From Palaemon carinicauda (Eukaryota; Arthropoda; Malacostraca; Decapoda; Palaemonidae): a stretch of 64,000 bases of DNA. The position numbers and the translations under genes were made by a program. Shown piece after piece: positions 34,601 to 46,789 of this stretch (its first letter is position 1; the number at the start of each line of letters is the position of its first letter). The notes below the pieces were generated by a model. It was not told where the DNA came from. It ran no database searches and worked only from the letters and a program-made list of their open reading frames with translations. The DNA lies in contig NC_090751.1 of assembly GCF_036898095.1 (NCBI RefSeq), positions 56,439,611 through 56,503,610 of the forward strand, written 5' to 3'.

Positions 34601-35430
34601 AGGCCAGTGCGGCTTTGCCCTGGTCCCAATGGGTGAAGAGTGCCAGGGATAAGGTTGAGGGCCAGCTCTCCGAGCTTGCCTCCTCCAGCCATTCCACTGC
34701 TGGCAACAAACTCCTCCCTCCTCCTCGTATCCACCAGAGGAGGTACTTTGAGATCATGGAGGAGTCTTGCCTAGCTCTCCCCTTGCACCATTCGGTGGAA
34801 GAGCTCACCAAGGGAGTCCCTCTAGAGGGGCTCTCTAGCCGGCAAGTGTCTTTCTCAGCGACAGAGATCCTAAGTCAGGTGAAGGTTGCGAAGTGTGCCA
34901 TGCAGGCTACTTCGTGGCTGGTTGTCTGGCTGGGGTCTCTTGGCATCCTGTTGCGATCTGAGGACCTGTCTAAGGAGAGCACCAGGAAGGCCTTAGAGAC
35001 CTTAGTCCTTTCGGGCACCCGCACCATTGAGTTTCTGGCCCACCAAGTCTCGAACTTGTGGGCCAATTCCATTCTGAAATGACGTGATGCGGTGGCAGAG
35101 AGGTTCCATACGAAGGTCCCAGCCGTCGAGGTCAGCAGGCTCAGACATTCTTCCATTTTGGGAAAGAATCTGTTTGAGCCTAAAGACGTGGAACAGGCAG
35201 CTGAGAGGTGGAGGAAGTCCAACCGGGACTCTCTCCTACATAGGGCTCTTACATCAAAGCCCTATAAACCTCCAGCACCTCAACAACCTCGCCCGTCCAA
35301 GACGACGAAACCTGCAGTGGCAGCAAAGGTAACGGTGTCAAAGCCCTTTCCTGTCAAAGACAAGAAATGCAAAAAGTCCTCCAGGGGAGGGAAAAATCCT
35401 AGAGGGAGTGGCCGAGGCCGCAAACGCTAG
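31636..35430 (+). pseudogene. gag-like ORF1 of A3, disrupted
   Basis: The ATG at 31636 gives MRKCPGLPDSPCGTYMSAVD with the full Cys cluster and a basic segment (SRRRKKSKRDISPSG). An extra few bases near 32137-32145 (actgtaatc where A4 has atgatc) cause the first stop. The repeat region (about 32750-33730) reads RQCSPARQRSPVRQRTS in one frame and is broken by indels. The conserved domain at about 34480-35082 contains stops at 34573-34575 and 35080-35082, both TGA where sister copies have CGA. The basic tail (KKSSRGGKNPRGSGRGRKR) ends at 35430. Confidence 0.75.
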
Positions 35431-37309
35431 GATTGGCAATCCCCCTGCATGTCCACCAGTGGGGGGATGCCTACAAAGTTGCGCAATCAGGTGGCAGCAA
35501 CTCTGGGCCGATTCCTGGACGATTTCCGTAATCAGTCGGGGATCGGCAAGGGGGCAAGCCCTACGGGCAGAAGTCAGGACCATGTTAAAGAAGGGCGCTC
35601 TCCAGGAGGTCGTCGATGGTTCTCCAGGCTTCTTCAGTTGACTCTTTCTTGTAAGGAAGGCGTCTGGAGGCTGGAGACCAGTCATCGACCTCTCAGCTCT
35701 GAACAGGTTTGTCAAACAAACCCCGTTCAGCATGGAGACGGCGGACACGGTCAGACTTGCAGTGAGACCACAAGACTACATGTGTATACTGGACCTGGAG
35801 GACACGTACTTCCAGATCCCAGTCCATCCGTCTTCAAGGAAGTACTTAAGATTCAGCCTAGACAACAAGATCTACCAGTTCAAGGTGCTGTGTTTTGGTC
35901 TCTCCACAGCACCTTAGGTATTTACCAGTGTTTTCACCCTGATTTCTTCGTGGGCACACAGGACCGGCATCCGTCTCCTCCGTTGTCTGGACGACTGGCT
36001 GATCCTGGCAGACTCGGAGTCGACCCTTCTTAGACACCGAGACAAGCTTCTGGGACTTTGCCAAGATCTAGGGATCATGGTAAATCTCGAGAAGTCTTCT
36101 CTGCTTCCAACTCAGCGACTGGTATATCTAGGCATGATATTGGACACCAATCTCCACAAAGCCTTTCCATCAGACGACAGGATAGCAAGGCTGAGGAGGG
36201 TCGCAGATCCTTTCCTCAGACGAGAAGAACTCCCAGCCCAATCGTGGTTACGTCTCCTCGGTCACCTTTCTTCCCTGGCCCGTCTAGTTCCAAACGGTCG
36301 CCTCAGGATGAGATCCCTCCAATGGTTACTCAAGTCTCGATGGAATCAAGGACACGATTCCCCCGGACGTCATGGTCCCTATGGGTCCTGCGGAACGGAT
36401 GGACCTTCAGTGGTGGGTGACAGACGAGAACCTACTAAAGGGAGTGGATCTTCTCGTCCTGCCCCCGGATTTGATGCTGTTTTCGGAAGCCTCAAAGAAA
36501 GGGGGGGGGGGATGTTCTGAATCACAGGACCTCAGGCCTCTGGTCAGAATCAGAAAAGTGCCTCCACATAAATCTGCTAGAAATGAAGGCCATATTCCTG
36601 GCACTTCAACAGTTCCAACAGTACCTGGCGGGTCACTCTGTGGTGGTGATGAGCGACAACACCACGGTAGTGGCTTACATAAAAAAGCAGAGAGGTACCT
36701 TTTCAGAGCAGCTATCCCATCTGGCAGTAGAGATACTGAGATGGACCGAAGTCCACTCGATTCCACTATCAGCTCGTTTCATTCCAGGCAAGAGGAATGT
36801 GCTCGCCGACAGTCTGAGCAGGGCATCCCAGATAGTGAGTACTGAGTGGTCTTTGGATTGTTTAGTAGCCAACAAAGTCCTGACTTTGTGGGGTTCCCTG
36901 ACTGTGGATCTGTTCGCAACAGCTTTGAATTTCAAGCTTCCGCTGTACTGCTCCCCAGTCCCGGACCCCAAGGCAATCTGGCAAGATGCCTTCCAACAAC
37001 GGTGGGACAACATCGACGTATACGCCTTTCCCCCATTTTGTCTGATGAGGATGGTACTCAACAAGACCAGAATATCGGTCAACCTTTCAATGACCTTGAT
37101 AGCTCCGCTATGGCATCACGCAGAGTGGTTTCCGGATCTTCTGCAGCTCCTGACGGAACTCCCAAGAGAACTTCCTCCATGACACGAGCTACTCAACAAA
37201 CCACACGCCAACATCTTTCACAAAGCCATAGCTTCGCTGCAGCTTCACGCCTGTAGACTATCCAGAATCTCCTCACAGAGAGAGGCCTTCGCAACAAGTT
37301 GCTGAAAGG
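35408..37309 (+). pseudogene. Reverse transcriptase-RNase H of A3, defective
   Basis: The pol frame is already open at 35408, overlapping the gag end in the +1 frame. A deletion near 35540 joins two ggat sites and removes the block present in A2b at 20065-20145. A TGA at 35638-35640 replaces the Arg codon of the SRLFLV block. Motif A is seen (CILDLEDTYFQIPVHPSS), motif B has a stop (STAP-stop), and the catalytic motif reads RCLDDWLILADS, with Tyr of YLDD changed to Cys. RNase H residues are visible (MLFSEASKKG with Asp to Glu at the first site, LLEMKAIFLAL, VMSDNTTVVAYI, NVLADSLSRAS). The post-RNase H block is open to 37182. Confidence 0.8.
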
Positions 37310-38296
37310 ATGTCTTGACACCTGCAAAAGTCATCCGCATCTGTCTACCAGGCAAAGTGGAGAGTTTTCTGTGGTTGGTGTCGTGGAAGGGGTATCTCTC
37401 CTCTCGATGCCACTATTCCAGCAATAGCGGAGTTTCTCGTGTATTTGCGGGAAGAAATGCGCCTTTCAGTCTCGGCAGTGAAACGCTATCGCTCAGCCTT
37501 AAGTCTTGCCTTCAGGCTCAAAGGAATAGACATTTCCTCTTCGCTGGAACTTTCTCTACTCATACGGAGTTATGAACTTACCTGCCCTCAGTCGGAAGTG
37601 AGACCTCCTCCATGGAACGTGGTTCGAGTTCTCAGGTCTCTTAAGAGATCTCCCTTCGAACCATTACACCAGGCTTCAGATCGCCACCTGACTTGGAAGA
37701 CGGTGTTCCTACTTGCTTTGGCCTCGGCCAAGCGAGTCGGCGAACTTCATGGTCTCTCGTATGACATCGCGCATTCAAGGGGAAGGGTGGAGGTAACGTT
37801 CAGATTCGTCCCAGAGTTTGTTGCTAAGACTCAAAATCCAGGAGTGCCGGACCCTCGGTTTGACTCTTTCCGGATTTCGAGTCTTTGTTCTGTAACAGAT
37901 GACCCAGACCATCTCCTACTTCGCTCAGTGAGGAGTCTAAGGCTCTATCTTAAGAGAACAGCTGCAATTCGTCCTCGGGTGCAGGCATTGTTTGTGAGCA
38001 CCGGAAGGACGAAGAGGAGGGTCACTAAGAATACTATCTCAGCGTGGATTCACAGGGTTATCCATCATTCCCTGAATCCCGACCCCCCTCCGTCACATCG
38101 CCCTGGAGCACACGATGTTAGGGGCGTTGCTACGTCCCTGGCCTTCAAGAAGAACTACTCAGTGACGCAGGTTTTACAAGCAGGGGTTTGGAGGCATCAG
38201 ACGACCTTCACAGCCCACTACCTGCAAGAAGTGACCCACAGGAGGCTAGATATGTTTTCTATCGGCCCTGTGGTGGCTGCGCAACAGCTGGTTTAA
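37310..38296 (+). pseudogene. Tyrosine recombinase of A3, nearly intact
   Basis: The frame begins with ATG at 37310, but the third codon is TGA (37316-37318) where A1 has Gly. From there to the stop at 38294-38296 the frame is open for about 325 codons. All expected catalytic positions are present: Arg in ASAKRVGELHGL, His and Arg in AHDVRGVATS, Trp in AGVWRHQ, and the tyrosine in FTAHYLQEV. It is the best-preserved recombinase in the window. Whether a downstream start could give protein is unknown. Role: integration of circular DIRS DNA. Confidence 0.85.
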
Positions 38297-38781
38297 ACCT
38301 CAGGCTCCTTAATGGACAAGTAGCAGAGGGTTGAGGGCATTGTTACCAGGTTTTAGTCTGCATGAATAAAAAGGTATGCCTGGCCCTTATTCTTTTCTTT
38401 CATTCTCCCCTCTCTTGGGGAAAGCAGCATCCTGGGTTCTCTGCACAGCTGACCTCAAACCACTGCAGGTAAACCATGTTTCCTTGTGTTCCTAGTATTA
38501 AGCTAATACTGTCACGTCCCCATTCCCTGACGAGGTGGTATTGGGAACGTCCTATCCTAGAATTTCATCTAAAGGACTTCAGGTCAACTTCCTAGGACGA
38601 GTCACACTTCATTCCTTCACACATAAGCTTACGTAGGCCGCGGTCTTTACAGAGCAAGGCACTTGCGAGGTGCAGGGACTCCTTATCTTTGAGTACTAAC
38701 ACACTTAGGTACTGAGTCCCCGGGCAAAAAGCCAAAAGCCAGTAATGGCTGGGACTTACCACCCTACCTAAGGGTTGAGTC

Positions 38782-38883
38782 ACCCATAATAAATAGCGTG
38801 GTTTGTATTTCAGTTACGGAACAAATGACAAACTCGTAGATAATTTGTATTTTTCCTAACTATACAAACCTTTGCTATTTAAT
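38782..38883. repeat. ICR of A3
   Basis: gtatttcagttacggaacaa joined to atgacaaactcgtagataat, then ttgtatttttcc; the complement of both ends of the element. Confidence 0.85.
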
Positions 38884-38926
38884 CAAACTTGCCCGCCAGC
38901 GCTGTCCCCAGGGAAGTCCTACCTCT

Positions 38927-39080
38927 AAGCAAAGTAAGCTAATCACAGGTGTGTGAGGGGGGGAGGGGTAGCAAGCTACCCCTCCCTACCCCCTCGCTAA
39001 CTAGCAAGGGGGTTGTAAACCCTCGTTAAAATTCTAATGGCTCGTCATTTCAGCTACGCCGAAAGTAATACCCATATTAA
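38927..39080 (-). repeat. Right ITR of A3, inner part (outer part at 42255-42294)
   Basis: aagcaaagtaagctaatcac, gtagcaagctacc and ggctcgtcatttcagctacg up to cccatattaa, where an insertion begins. The remaining 40 bp (tatagttaggaaaaatacaa to tttgtcat) lie at 42255-42294. About 15 bp of the expected sequence (ATAGCTAAGGTTTG in A1) is missing at the far junction. Confidence 0.85.
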
Positions 39081-42000
39081 CCCTGGATAGGTACGCTCCT
39101 CGGACACCCCTTTAAGGGTATACTCGGACGCGAACGACCCGGACGCCAAAAAAAATTCTTGAAAAATCAGTTTTTGCAGTAACCTCCTTTTTTCTTTTGC
39201 CAAAAAAAACTTCAATGAATGCTTAAAACAACTGTAAAGATAAATACTACTCATCTGCAGAAAAAACTATTTATTATAAATATTTTAAAAAATTAAGTAG
39301 AAAAAAAAAAAGACCTGACATAAAAATTCATAAAAAAAAAGTTTATACATATATACACAAATCCTTTTAGGAATTGATTCTTGAATGTTTAGGACACATC
39401 TTAATGTATTTTGGATGAAGTCAGACCCATGGAGGTGAAGATCTGAAATGAGAAAAAAAGGGTAACTTTTTTTGGCCAAAAAAATTTGTCCAAATTTCAT
39501 GAATTTTTTTGGGTACCCAAATGAAATAGGAAGTGGCTAATTTTTTTAGGGAATAAACATATGTTATCCTAAAATAGAAATATGTAAAAAAATCTTAATT
39601 ATTTTGTAAATTACATTTATATCAGGGGCCATATCTAAAGGTAATTTTTTGAGTACTTAGAAATTTCGTAAAAAAATACATATATTTAATATATAATATG
39701 ATATTTATGCAGGTAAAAATATACCAAAATATCACGAATTCTATAGGGAACAAGAATATATATAGATAGGGCAACTTACGCTTCGGATATGTCCACAAAA
39801 TGGCCGCCAACCACACTGACTCAGACTCCCTAATCTGCCACTTGAAATGTAGGAAGGGTATGTCAATTTCAAGGTGTTATTACTAATCTAATTATTATTG
39901 GATATGCATAAAAATTGTATGGTGGGTTGCTGGATAATTGTCGATTAATTTACGACTATAAAATTAAAATTCTGACCCAAAAAATTTTTTTTGAAGGGAA
40001 ATAAAATCGAAAAAAAAATGTAAAATATAATATTTTAGCTAAAAAAATTTGATGATATTCAATCAAAAAAGAAGTAAACAAAATTTTCCGACAAATAAAC
40101 ATCTAGAGGAATCATTACTCTGTGATAGTTCCTTAGTACGTAGTAATTTTGAAAGAATTGGGAAAAAACGAAAAAATGGCAATCACCGGAAAATCGAACA
40201 CATACCTATGTATACGCCATATCTGGCTAAAAAAAAGATAGGCATGGGTAGCCAGATCATCTAGAAACACTTTCCAACACTATAAAAATATAAGTTTTGC
40301 GACACTACTTGCCAATTCCTTACGGTAACATGACTAAGCAAAAAAATGCAAAACAAATAAAAAGGGGCACTCGCGGAAAAATGGCTAATATTCTAATATA
40401 CGGCATTTCAGAAAAAAAAAATTCAGCCATGTACTAGGCAAACCATCAAGGCACATTTTCCGACAAATAAACATCTAAATGAATCATTACTCTGTGATAG
40501 TTCCTTAGTACGTAGTAATTTTGAAAGAAATGGGAAAAAACGAAAAAATGGCAATCACAGGAAAATCGAACACATACCTATATATACGCCATATCTGGCT
40601 AAAAAAAAAGATAGGCATGGGTAGCCAGATCATCTAGAAACACTTTCCAACACTATAAAATTATAAGTTTTGCGACACTACTTGCCAATTCCTTACGGTA
40701 ACATGACTAAGCAAAAAAATGCAAAACAAATAAAAAGGGGCACTCGTGGAAAAATGGCCATTCTAATATACGACATTTCAGAAAAAAAAAATTTCAGCCA
40801 CGTGCTAGGCAAACCATCAAGGCACATTTTCCGACAAATGAACATATAAATGAATCATTACTCTGTGATAGTTCCTTAGTACGTAGTAATTTAGAAAAAA
40901 ATGGGAAAAAACGAAAAAATGGCAATCACAGGAAAATCGAACACATACTTATATATACGCCATATCTGGCTAAAAAAAAAATAGGCATGGGTAGCCAGAT
41001 CATCTAGAAACACTTTCCAACACTATAAAAATATAAGTTTTGCGACACTACTTTCCAATTCCTTACGGTAACATGACTAAGCAAAAAAATGCAAAACAAA
41101 TAAAAAGTGGCACTCGCGGAAAAATGCCCAACATTCTAATATACGGCATCTCAGATAAAAAAAAAGACATGCACGTGTTAGCCCAACCATCAAGGCACAC
41201 TTTCTAACACATAAACATGAAAAAAAAATCAATAATATACGGCAATTCCTTACTACGTAGTAAATTTTTACAAATATTGAAAAAAAAAACAGAAATTGTC
41301 AACCGCAGTTAAATACCCAATATACCAATAACTACGTCGTATCTGACAAAAACAAAATCACGCATGGGTAGCCAGATCATCTAGACACACTTTCCAACAC
41401 TAAAAAAGCAAAAGTTTTACGACACTATTTGGCAATATCTTACGGAAAAATGACTTGGCAAAAAAATGAAAAAAAATGAAAAAGGGGCACTCGCGGTAAA
41501 ATGCCCGACATTCTAATATACGGCATCTCAGATAAAAAAAAAGACATGCACGTGTTAGCCCAACCATCAAGGCACACTTTCTAACACATAAACATGAAAA
41601 AAAAAAATGAATAATATACGGCAACTCCTTACTACGTAGTAATTTTTACAAATATTGAAAAAAAACAGAAATTGGTAACCGCAGTTAAATACCCAATATA
41701 CCAATAACTACGTCGTATCTGACAAAAACAAAGTCACGCATGGGTAGCCAGATCATCTAGACACACTTTCCAACACTAAACAAGCAAAAGTTTTACGACA
41801 CCATTTGGCAATATCTTACGGAAAAATGACTTGGCAAAAAAATGAAAAAAAATGAAAAAGGGGCACTCGCGGTAAAATGGTCCTCGTGGTGATGAACGAC
41901 ATTTTAACTAAAAAAAAAATCATGCACATGGTAGCCAAACAATCCACCAAGACTTTCCACAACTGATAACCTATACAAGTTGCACCATTCTACGACAATT

Positions 42001-42254
42001 TCATAATACGTAATAACTTTGATAATTATGCAAATTACCTTAGAAGGGTAAACTCGGTCGCGCTCGACCCCGACGCGTCTCAGAAATCGGGGAAGGAGTA
42101 CAGCTACAGCAATGCACATCTGGACACTACTAGAGCGTGTAGGGGAGACACCTCCTGCAGGTCGATCACCCACAAATTCAGTCACGGGGGTGAGTCACGT
42201 GAGAAAAACCTGTTTTTTTTTGACGCTCGGGGTCGCGAACGACCCATCGTATAG
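39081..42254. mobile_element. piggyBac-like non-autonomous insertion with an internal satellite array
   Basis: The insertion begins ccctggatagg directly after TTAA (39077-39080) in the A3 right ITR. A CCC-type end at TTAA is the piggyBac signature. Inverted subterminal blocks support this: gacccggacgccaaaaaaaa at the left (39136-39155) versus gaccccgagcgtcaaaaaaa at the right in reverse complement (about 42218-42240). The very right end (expected AGGG and TTAA) is missing, so that junction was lost. No transposase ORF is present. The interior is AT-rich (39160-40050) followed by a tandem array. Confidence 0.6.
40050..41900. repeat. Tandem satellite of about 370-376 bp units, two variants
   Basis: Three units of one type are marked by ttccgacaaataaacatcta (or variants) at about 40087, 40458 and 40831, and by tccttagtacgtagtaattt. 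Two of a second type are marked by cacacataaacatgaaaaa-like starts near 41206 and 41584, and by ataccaataactacgtcgta. All share catgggtagccagatcatct with agacacactttccaacact or a close variant. The second type starts when the period changes slightly. No coding potential. Confidence 0.85.
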
Positions 42255-42294
42255 TATAGTTAGGAAAAATACAAATTATCTACGAATTTGTCAT

Positions 42295-43064
42295 TTTTCT
42301 TGAAGTTTTTTTTTTTCTTGTATATATATATATGAAAACATTCTTGTACAGTATATATGCAGTATTTAAGCTTTTCCTTTCAGTGAATTTTGCTGTTTGT
42401 GGGACAGCGTAGTGTGGCAGGTTCTGAATGGCGGAGAATCTTCTCTTATGATCCCCAACCCCTTGGATGCCATGCAGCCTGTAGGCTGGTAGCCTTTCGA
42501 GTGACTTGTCTTCCGCCGCAGGGGAGTCGTCATCGTGTGGCTACTCCTCCATTAGGATGTTAAAGTTGCTCTCTCCCTGCGAGTTCTTGGAGAAAGACCG
42601 CTTGCGGCCTACCAAGAACTTGACTTCGGTCTAGCTCTTCCTCGCTGACAACGCCACCCCCCTTGTTCTGTAGGCAGGCGGCAGATCTTCTGCGGGGGAA
42701 CACCTTGCCTGTTAAGCAGGTTAGGGTGAGCTCCTGAATGGTTTTCTTTAATAATTAAGTTGAAATAAGTGTTTGTAATCTAATTTGTTCAGCTCTTGAC
42801 GCTACACGGAGGGAGTGCATATTCCTTAGCTTTTCCACTCCCCCTGGTGAACCTCATCCCCGCTGGAGGGCTGAGTGGTTCCTCCAATTAGTTTGTTTAA
42901 ACAGCTGAATTAATTAATACTAATTCTTTTTTTAAAGTTTATATGCTGCTGCTCGCCTTCTCCCAACGATGACGGCCGGCGAAGGGAGTGCGCAGTCCTT
43001 AGTATGTTTCTGTGGCGGGATGTTACAAGAACAACCCCCACACTCTTGAATCACTAACTGACAA
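42295..43064. repeat. Spacer repeat S2 between A3 and A4
   Basis: Shares with S1 the order: gaaaacattcttgta, cagtgaattttgctgtttgt, gggacagcgtagtgtggcag, ggagaatcttctctta, ttccgccgcaggggagtcgt, tagctcttcctcgctgaca. Then 345 further bases are not seen in S1 (tccactccccctggtgaacc, gcgaagggagtgcgcagtcc). No gene is recognised. Confidence 0.7.
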
Positions 43065-43250
43065 TTGTTCCGTAACTGAAATTCAAACCACGCTATTTAA
43101 TATGGGTAATTACCTTCGGCGTAGCTGAAATGACGTGCCATTAGAATTTTAACGAGGGTTTACTACCCCACTGGTATTTAGCGGGGTGTAGGGAGGGTAG
43201 CTTGCTACCCTCCCCCCTCACACACACCTGTGCTTGAGCTCACTTTGCTC
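43065..43250 (+). repeat. Left ITR of A4
   Basis: ttgttccgtaactgaaattc, ggcgtagctgaaatgacgtg, gtagcttgctaccctc and gagctcactttgctc; the inverse of 50991-51196. Confidence 0.85.
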
Positions 43251-43362
43251 TCGGCTCGGGTGGTAGTCGGATGTGTCCACTTTCACCCTCGCCTTCTTTG
43301 ACAGCCATTGTTAATGCTTTTTGCTTTTCCTTTGACAGGTGTGCGTGAAGTTGGCCTCTGCT

Positions 43363-46300
43363 ATGCGCAAGTGTCCTGGATTACCTGACCGCCCTTGTGG
43401 CACGTATATGTCATCGGTCGAGACGGACCCTCACACCCTATGTCCTTATTGATAGGGCCAGCGGTGTGATAGAAATAAAGTATGTGGTGAGTGTAGGGAG
43501 TGGTCTACCTCCCACTGGGAGAGGTTTTCTCGGCGCCGGAAGAAGTCCAGACGGGATATTTCTCCTTTGAAGATTTCTTTGAAAGGAGAAAATCCCAAGG
43601 GCTCTTCTTCCGTGGCCCAAACCTCCTCCGAAGCTCCCACTCGATCGGTTTCTTCCGAGAAACTGTCGAGTGGTAGCGTAGGCCATAGTTCTGTTGACCA
43701 ATCTCGGGGTTGGGGAGAGGGAGTTGCCTCCCATAGCGAGGCAGCTCCTCATCCTCCCCCGGGGGAGGATTTAAATATGCCTGTGTCTAATAATGATTTG
43801 TTTCAGCTTTGGGCTTCAGGGTTCGCCCTCCAAGGAAGCCTTGTTTGACATGATCAGGTTGGGGGCAGCTGTCAAACAATCGCCGACTTTAGCAGAGGTT
43901 GATCCTCTGTCTATCCTCGACGTTGTCGTGGCAGAGGCTTCCGATGAGTTATATCAAACCTCTGCACGTGATGATCCTGTTGTAGCTGAAGGCTTAGTTC
44001 CCCCCCTCTGAACATCCTTCGAGGGAGGAACTAAGTCCAACGGTCTCTCCTGCCGGTGATTCTCCTCCTCTGGGGAGTTGACTCACAGAGATTCCTCTTC
44101 TGAGGACTGCTGATGGTCAGCCCGCTGACCCCACGGCCCCCAGAGGGCGTATAAGGCGTAAACCCCGCCTTCCTCTTCGCCGTAGAGGCCTTCCTTCACC
44201 TCACAAGGTTGTTAGGAGGCGCCTCTTCGGTTCATCGTCAATGCAGTCCGATGCAGAGGAACCTCGCCGTCGTTCTCCGACTCTACCAGCTACAACCCTG
44301 GACCTCTCTGCAGATCGTTCGCGATCTCATTCGGTGGAAGGTCGTCCTTACGAAGGGCACGCCGACCTTCCACCCGCCAGACCTGCCGACCTGCCTTCGC
44401 CGTTCCTGGCTGCTGATGAGCTGTGGGTGCCAACACATCCCGTTGTAAAACGGGCACCGGTCCCTTCGGGGCATCAAGGGCGTGCGCACAAGTTTGTGCA
44501 TATGTCCCTTACGTGCCAGGTCTCCCCCGCGTGCCTACGATCTCCTGCACATCAGTAATCTTCTGCGCGCCCTGCGCCTACGCACCCACGATCTCCTACT
44601 CGCCAGCGCTCTCCTGCGTGCCAACACTCACCTGCGCGCCAGCGCTCTCCTGCGCGTCAATTATCTCCTGCGCGTCAGTTCTCTCCTGCACATCTGCACT
44701 CTCCCGCGCTCCAGTACTCACTTGTGCGTCAACGAGTTCCTGCGCGCCAATATTTTCCTGTGATCCAACACTCACCGACGTGCCATCACTCCTGCACACA
44801 CACGCCATCACACGCTTACGTGCGTGCATCCAACATGCGCAATCCAGCACTCTCCTAGACATCCTCGCTTTCCTGCGTGCCAGGCCTCTCCCGCGCACGC
44901 ACCAAGACATGCGCACGCGCCACCACTTGCCTGTGTGCCAATACTCTCCTGTGCGCCCGCGCGCCCCAATATTCTCCTGCACGCCCGCGCGTGTGATAAT
45001 ATTCTCACGCACGTACGGGCGCAGGAACTACGCCCGTCAAGGTCACCATTGCCTCATTCCCCTCCCCGCAAATGCATTCCAGCGCGCCCTGCGGGAGAAG
45101 GGAAACCGGCATCAGCAGAGGGGTTCAGGATCCCTAAACTGCCTTCTAAGGCGGACCCACCTATTTCAGTGACTCCTCGTAGGGAACTTATTAGTCCTTT
45201 TCCCTTCAGGGGATCTGTCTGACAGTGCACTAGTCAGTCAGCAGCCTTGGTTCAGTGCCCTAGTCAGAGCTGTAACACAGGCATTCAAGCCTGTCCTGTC
45301 CAGCCGCTCGTCAGAGCAGCTTATAGCTCTGGACACACGACACGGAACCATGGCTTCCTCTACCCCTCTGAAGAGGAAAAGAGGAGTTTCCAACGCGGTC
45401 ACTTCCCCGAGGGTGAAGCTGACTCTGTGCAGACCATCAAGGCCAGTCCCTCCAGTATCTCCCAGGGATACTCCCCCTTTGTCTGATGAAGAGGATACTC
45501 AACCCCATCCTTCACCAAGGGAATCGCGTGAGGAGAGGCACTCCTCCATTCCACCTTTGGAGGAAACCTCCCTTCACGCGGAGAGTTCCCCTCAGTCAGA
45601 GATCAGGAGGGACACAACACCCAGGCTTTCAATGGAGTCTTACCTCCTTCCTCGGAAGGATTCCAAAGACTCCAAGACACTTCCAAAGTCCTACACCAGG
45701 ACTACAAGAACGGAGACAGCCAGCCACTCGAGGAATGTCCGCGACTCACCCCAAGAAGAGCTCTTGGTGACAGAAGGAGAAGTTGCTGCAAGTCCAACAT
45801 CAGGAGGAGAGCAACAAGAGTCAGAACATGCATTCTGGCAGGTTCTGACTCTAATGAGGGTTCTCAACGGGTTTTCCGACCCAGAGGTACCCCATCGAGA
45901 GGGCAAGGACACGGTCTTAGACCACATCTTCGGCACTCAGAAACCCTCAAAGACCAGTGCAGCCCTGCCCTAGTCTCAGGGTTTGAAGAGTACTAGGGAT
46001 AAGATCACCCAAAAGCTCTCCGACTTTGCCCCCTCCAACCGTGCCGTCTATACGAACAAGCTCCTCCCACCTCCTCGTGTACAGCAGAGGAGGTACTTTG
46101 AGATCCTGGAAGAACCCAGTTCAGCTCTTCCACTTCACCACTCTCTGAAAGAGCTAACCAGGGGAATTCCCTCTTGAGAGACTCTCCAGCTAGCAGGTCT
46201 CGTTCTCGGCGGCCGAAGTCCTTAACCAGGAGAAGGTTACTAAGTATGCGATGCAAGCTACTTCGTGGCTAGACATCTGGTTAAGGACCTTAGGAATCCT

Positions 46301-46781
46301 GGTACAATCTGAGGATTTCTCCAAGGAACGTAGCAGGAAGGCAATGGAGACCTTTCTCCTTTCAGGCACTCGCACCATCGAGTTTCTTGCCCACCAAGTT
46401 TTGAACTTTTTGGGAAAAACCATCTTGAAGCGTCGAGACACAATGTCTGAAAGGTTCCATCTACAGGTCCCCAGCGTCGAGATAAATAGGCTCAGACATT
46501 CCTCTTTAGAGGGAGCCCACCTGTTTGAGCCTAAGGACGTGGAACTTGCTGCTGAGAGGTGGAGGAAGTCTCATCGAGACTCCCTCCTCCATAGGGTTTT
46601 AATATCCAAGCCCTATAAACCTCCAACACCTCAGCAGTCCCGTCCAACCAAGACCACGACGACAAAAGCAGCGAAGACAGTAGTGTCTAATAAGCCCTTT
46701 CCTGTCAAGGACAGTAAAGGCAAAAAGTCCTCCAGGGGAAGAAAGAATCCTAGAGGGAGCACCCGAAGCCGCGAACGCTAG
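43363..46781 (+). pseudogene. gag-like ORF1 of A4, heavily decayed
   Basis: The ATG at 43363 gives MRKCPGLPDRPCGTYMSSVE. A stop falls inside the Cys cluster at 43450-43452, where the others have a Cys codon. The rest is in several frames: a Pro/Ser segment, a Cys/Ala/Pro-like repeat region in a shifted frame (about 44500-45000), then KRGVSNAVTSPRVKL. The C-terminal domain (REGKDTVLDHIFGTQKPSKT, SWLDIWLRTLGILVQSEDFS) follows, and a basic tail (KKSSRGRKNPRGSTRSRER) ends at 46781. Non-functional. Confidence 0.75.
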
Positions 46782-46789
46782 GATAGGCA

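Larger units (their letters stand above)
31336..42294 (+). mobile_element. DIRS-like retrotransposon, family A, copy A3
   Basis: Starts ttgttccgtaactg at 31336 and ends tttgtcat at 42294. Without the 3.2 kb insertion in its right ITR it is about 7.8 kb. The order is as in A1. The 3' UTR (38297-38781) is conserved and holds ctgcaggtaaacc near 38464. The recombinase is the best preserved of the four copies. Gag and RT carry stops, and a deletion of roughly 80 bp removes part of the RT N-terminus at about 35540. Confidence 0.9.

Noticed and set aside
39081..42254. Possible CRISPR array or viral insertion (regular repeats)
   Set aside because: The units are about 370 bp long with no spacers, in a eukaryotic context, and no viral protein is readable. 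A satellite inside a transposon-like insertion fits better.
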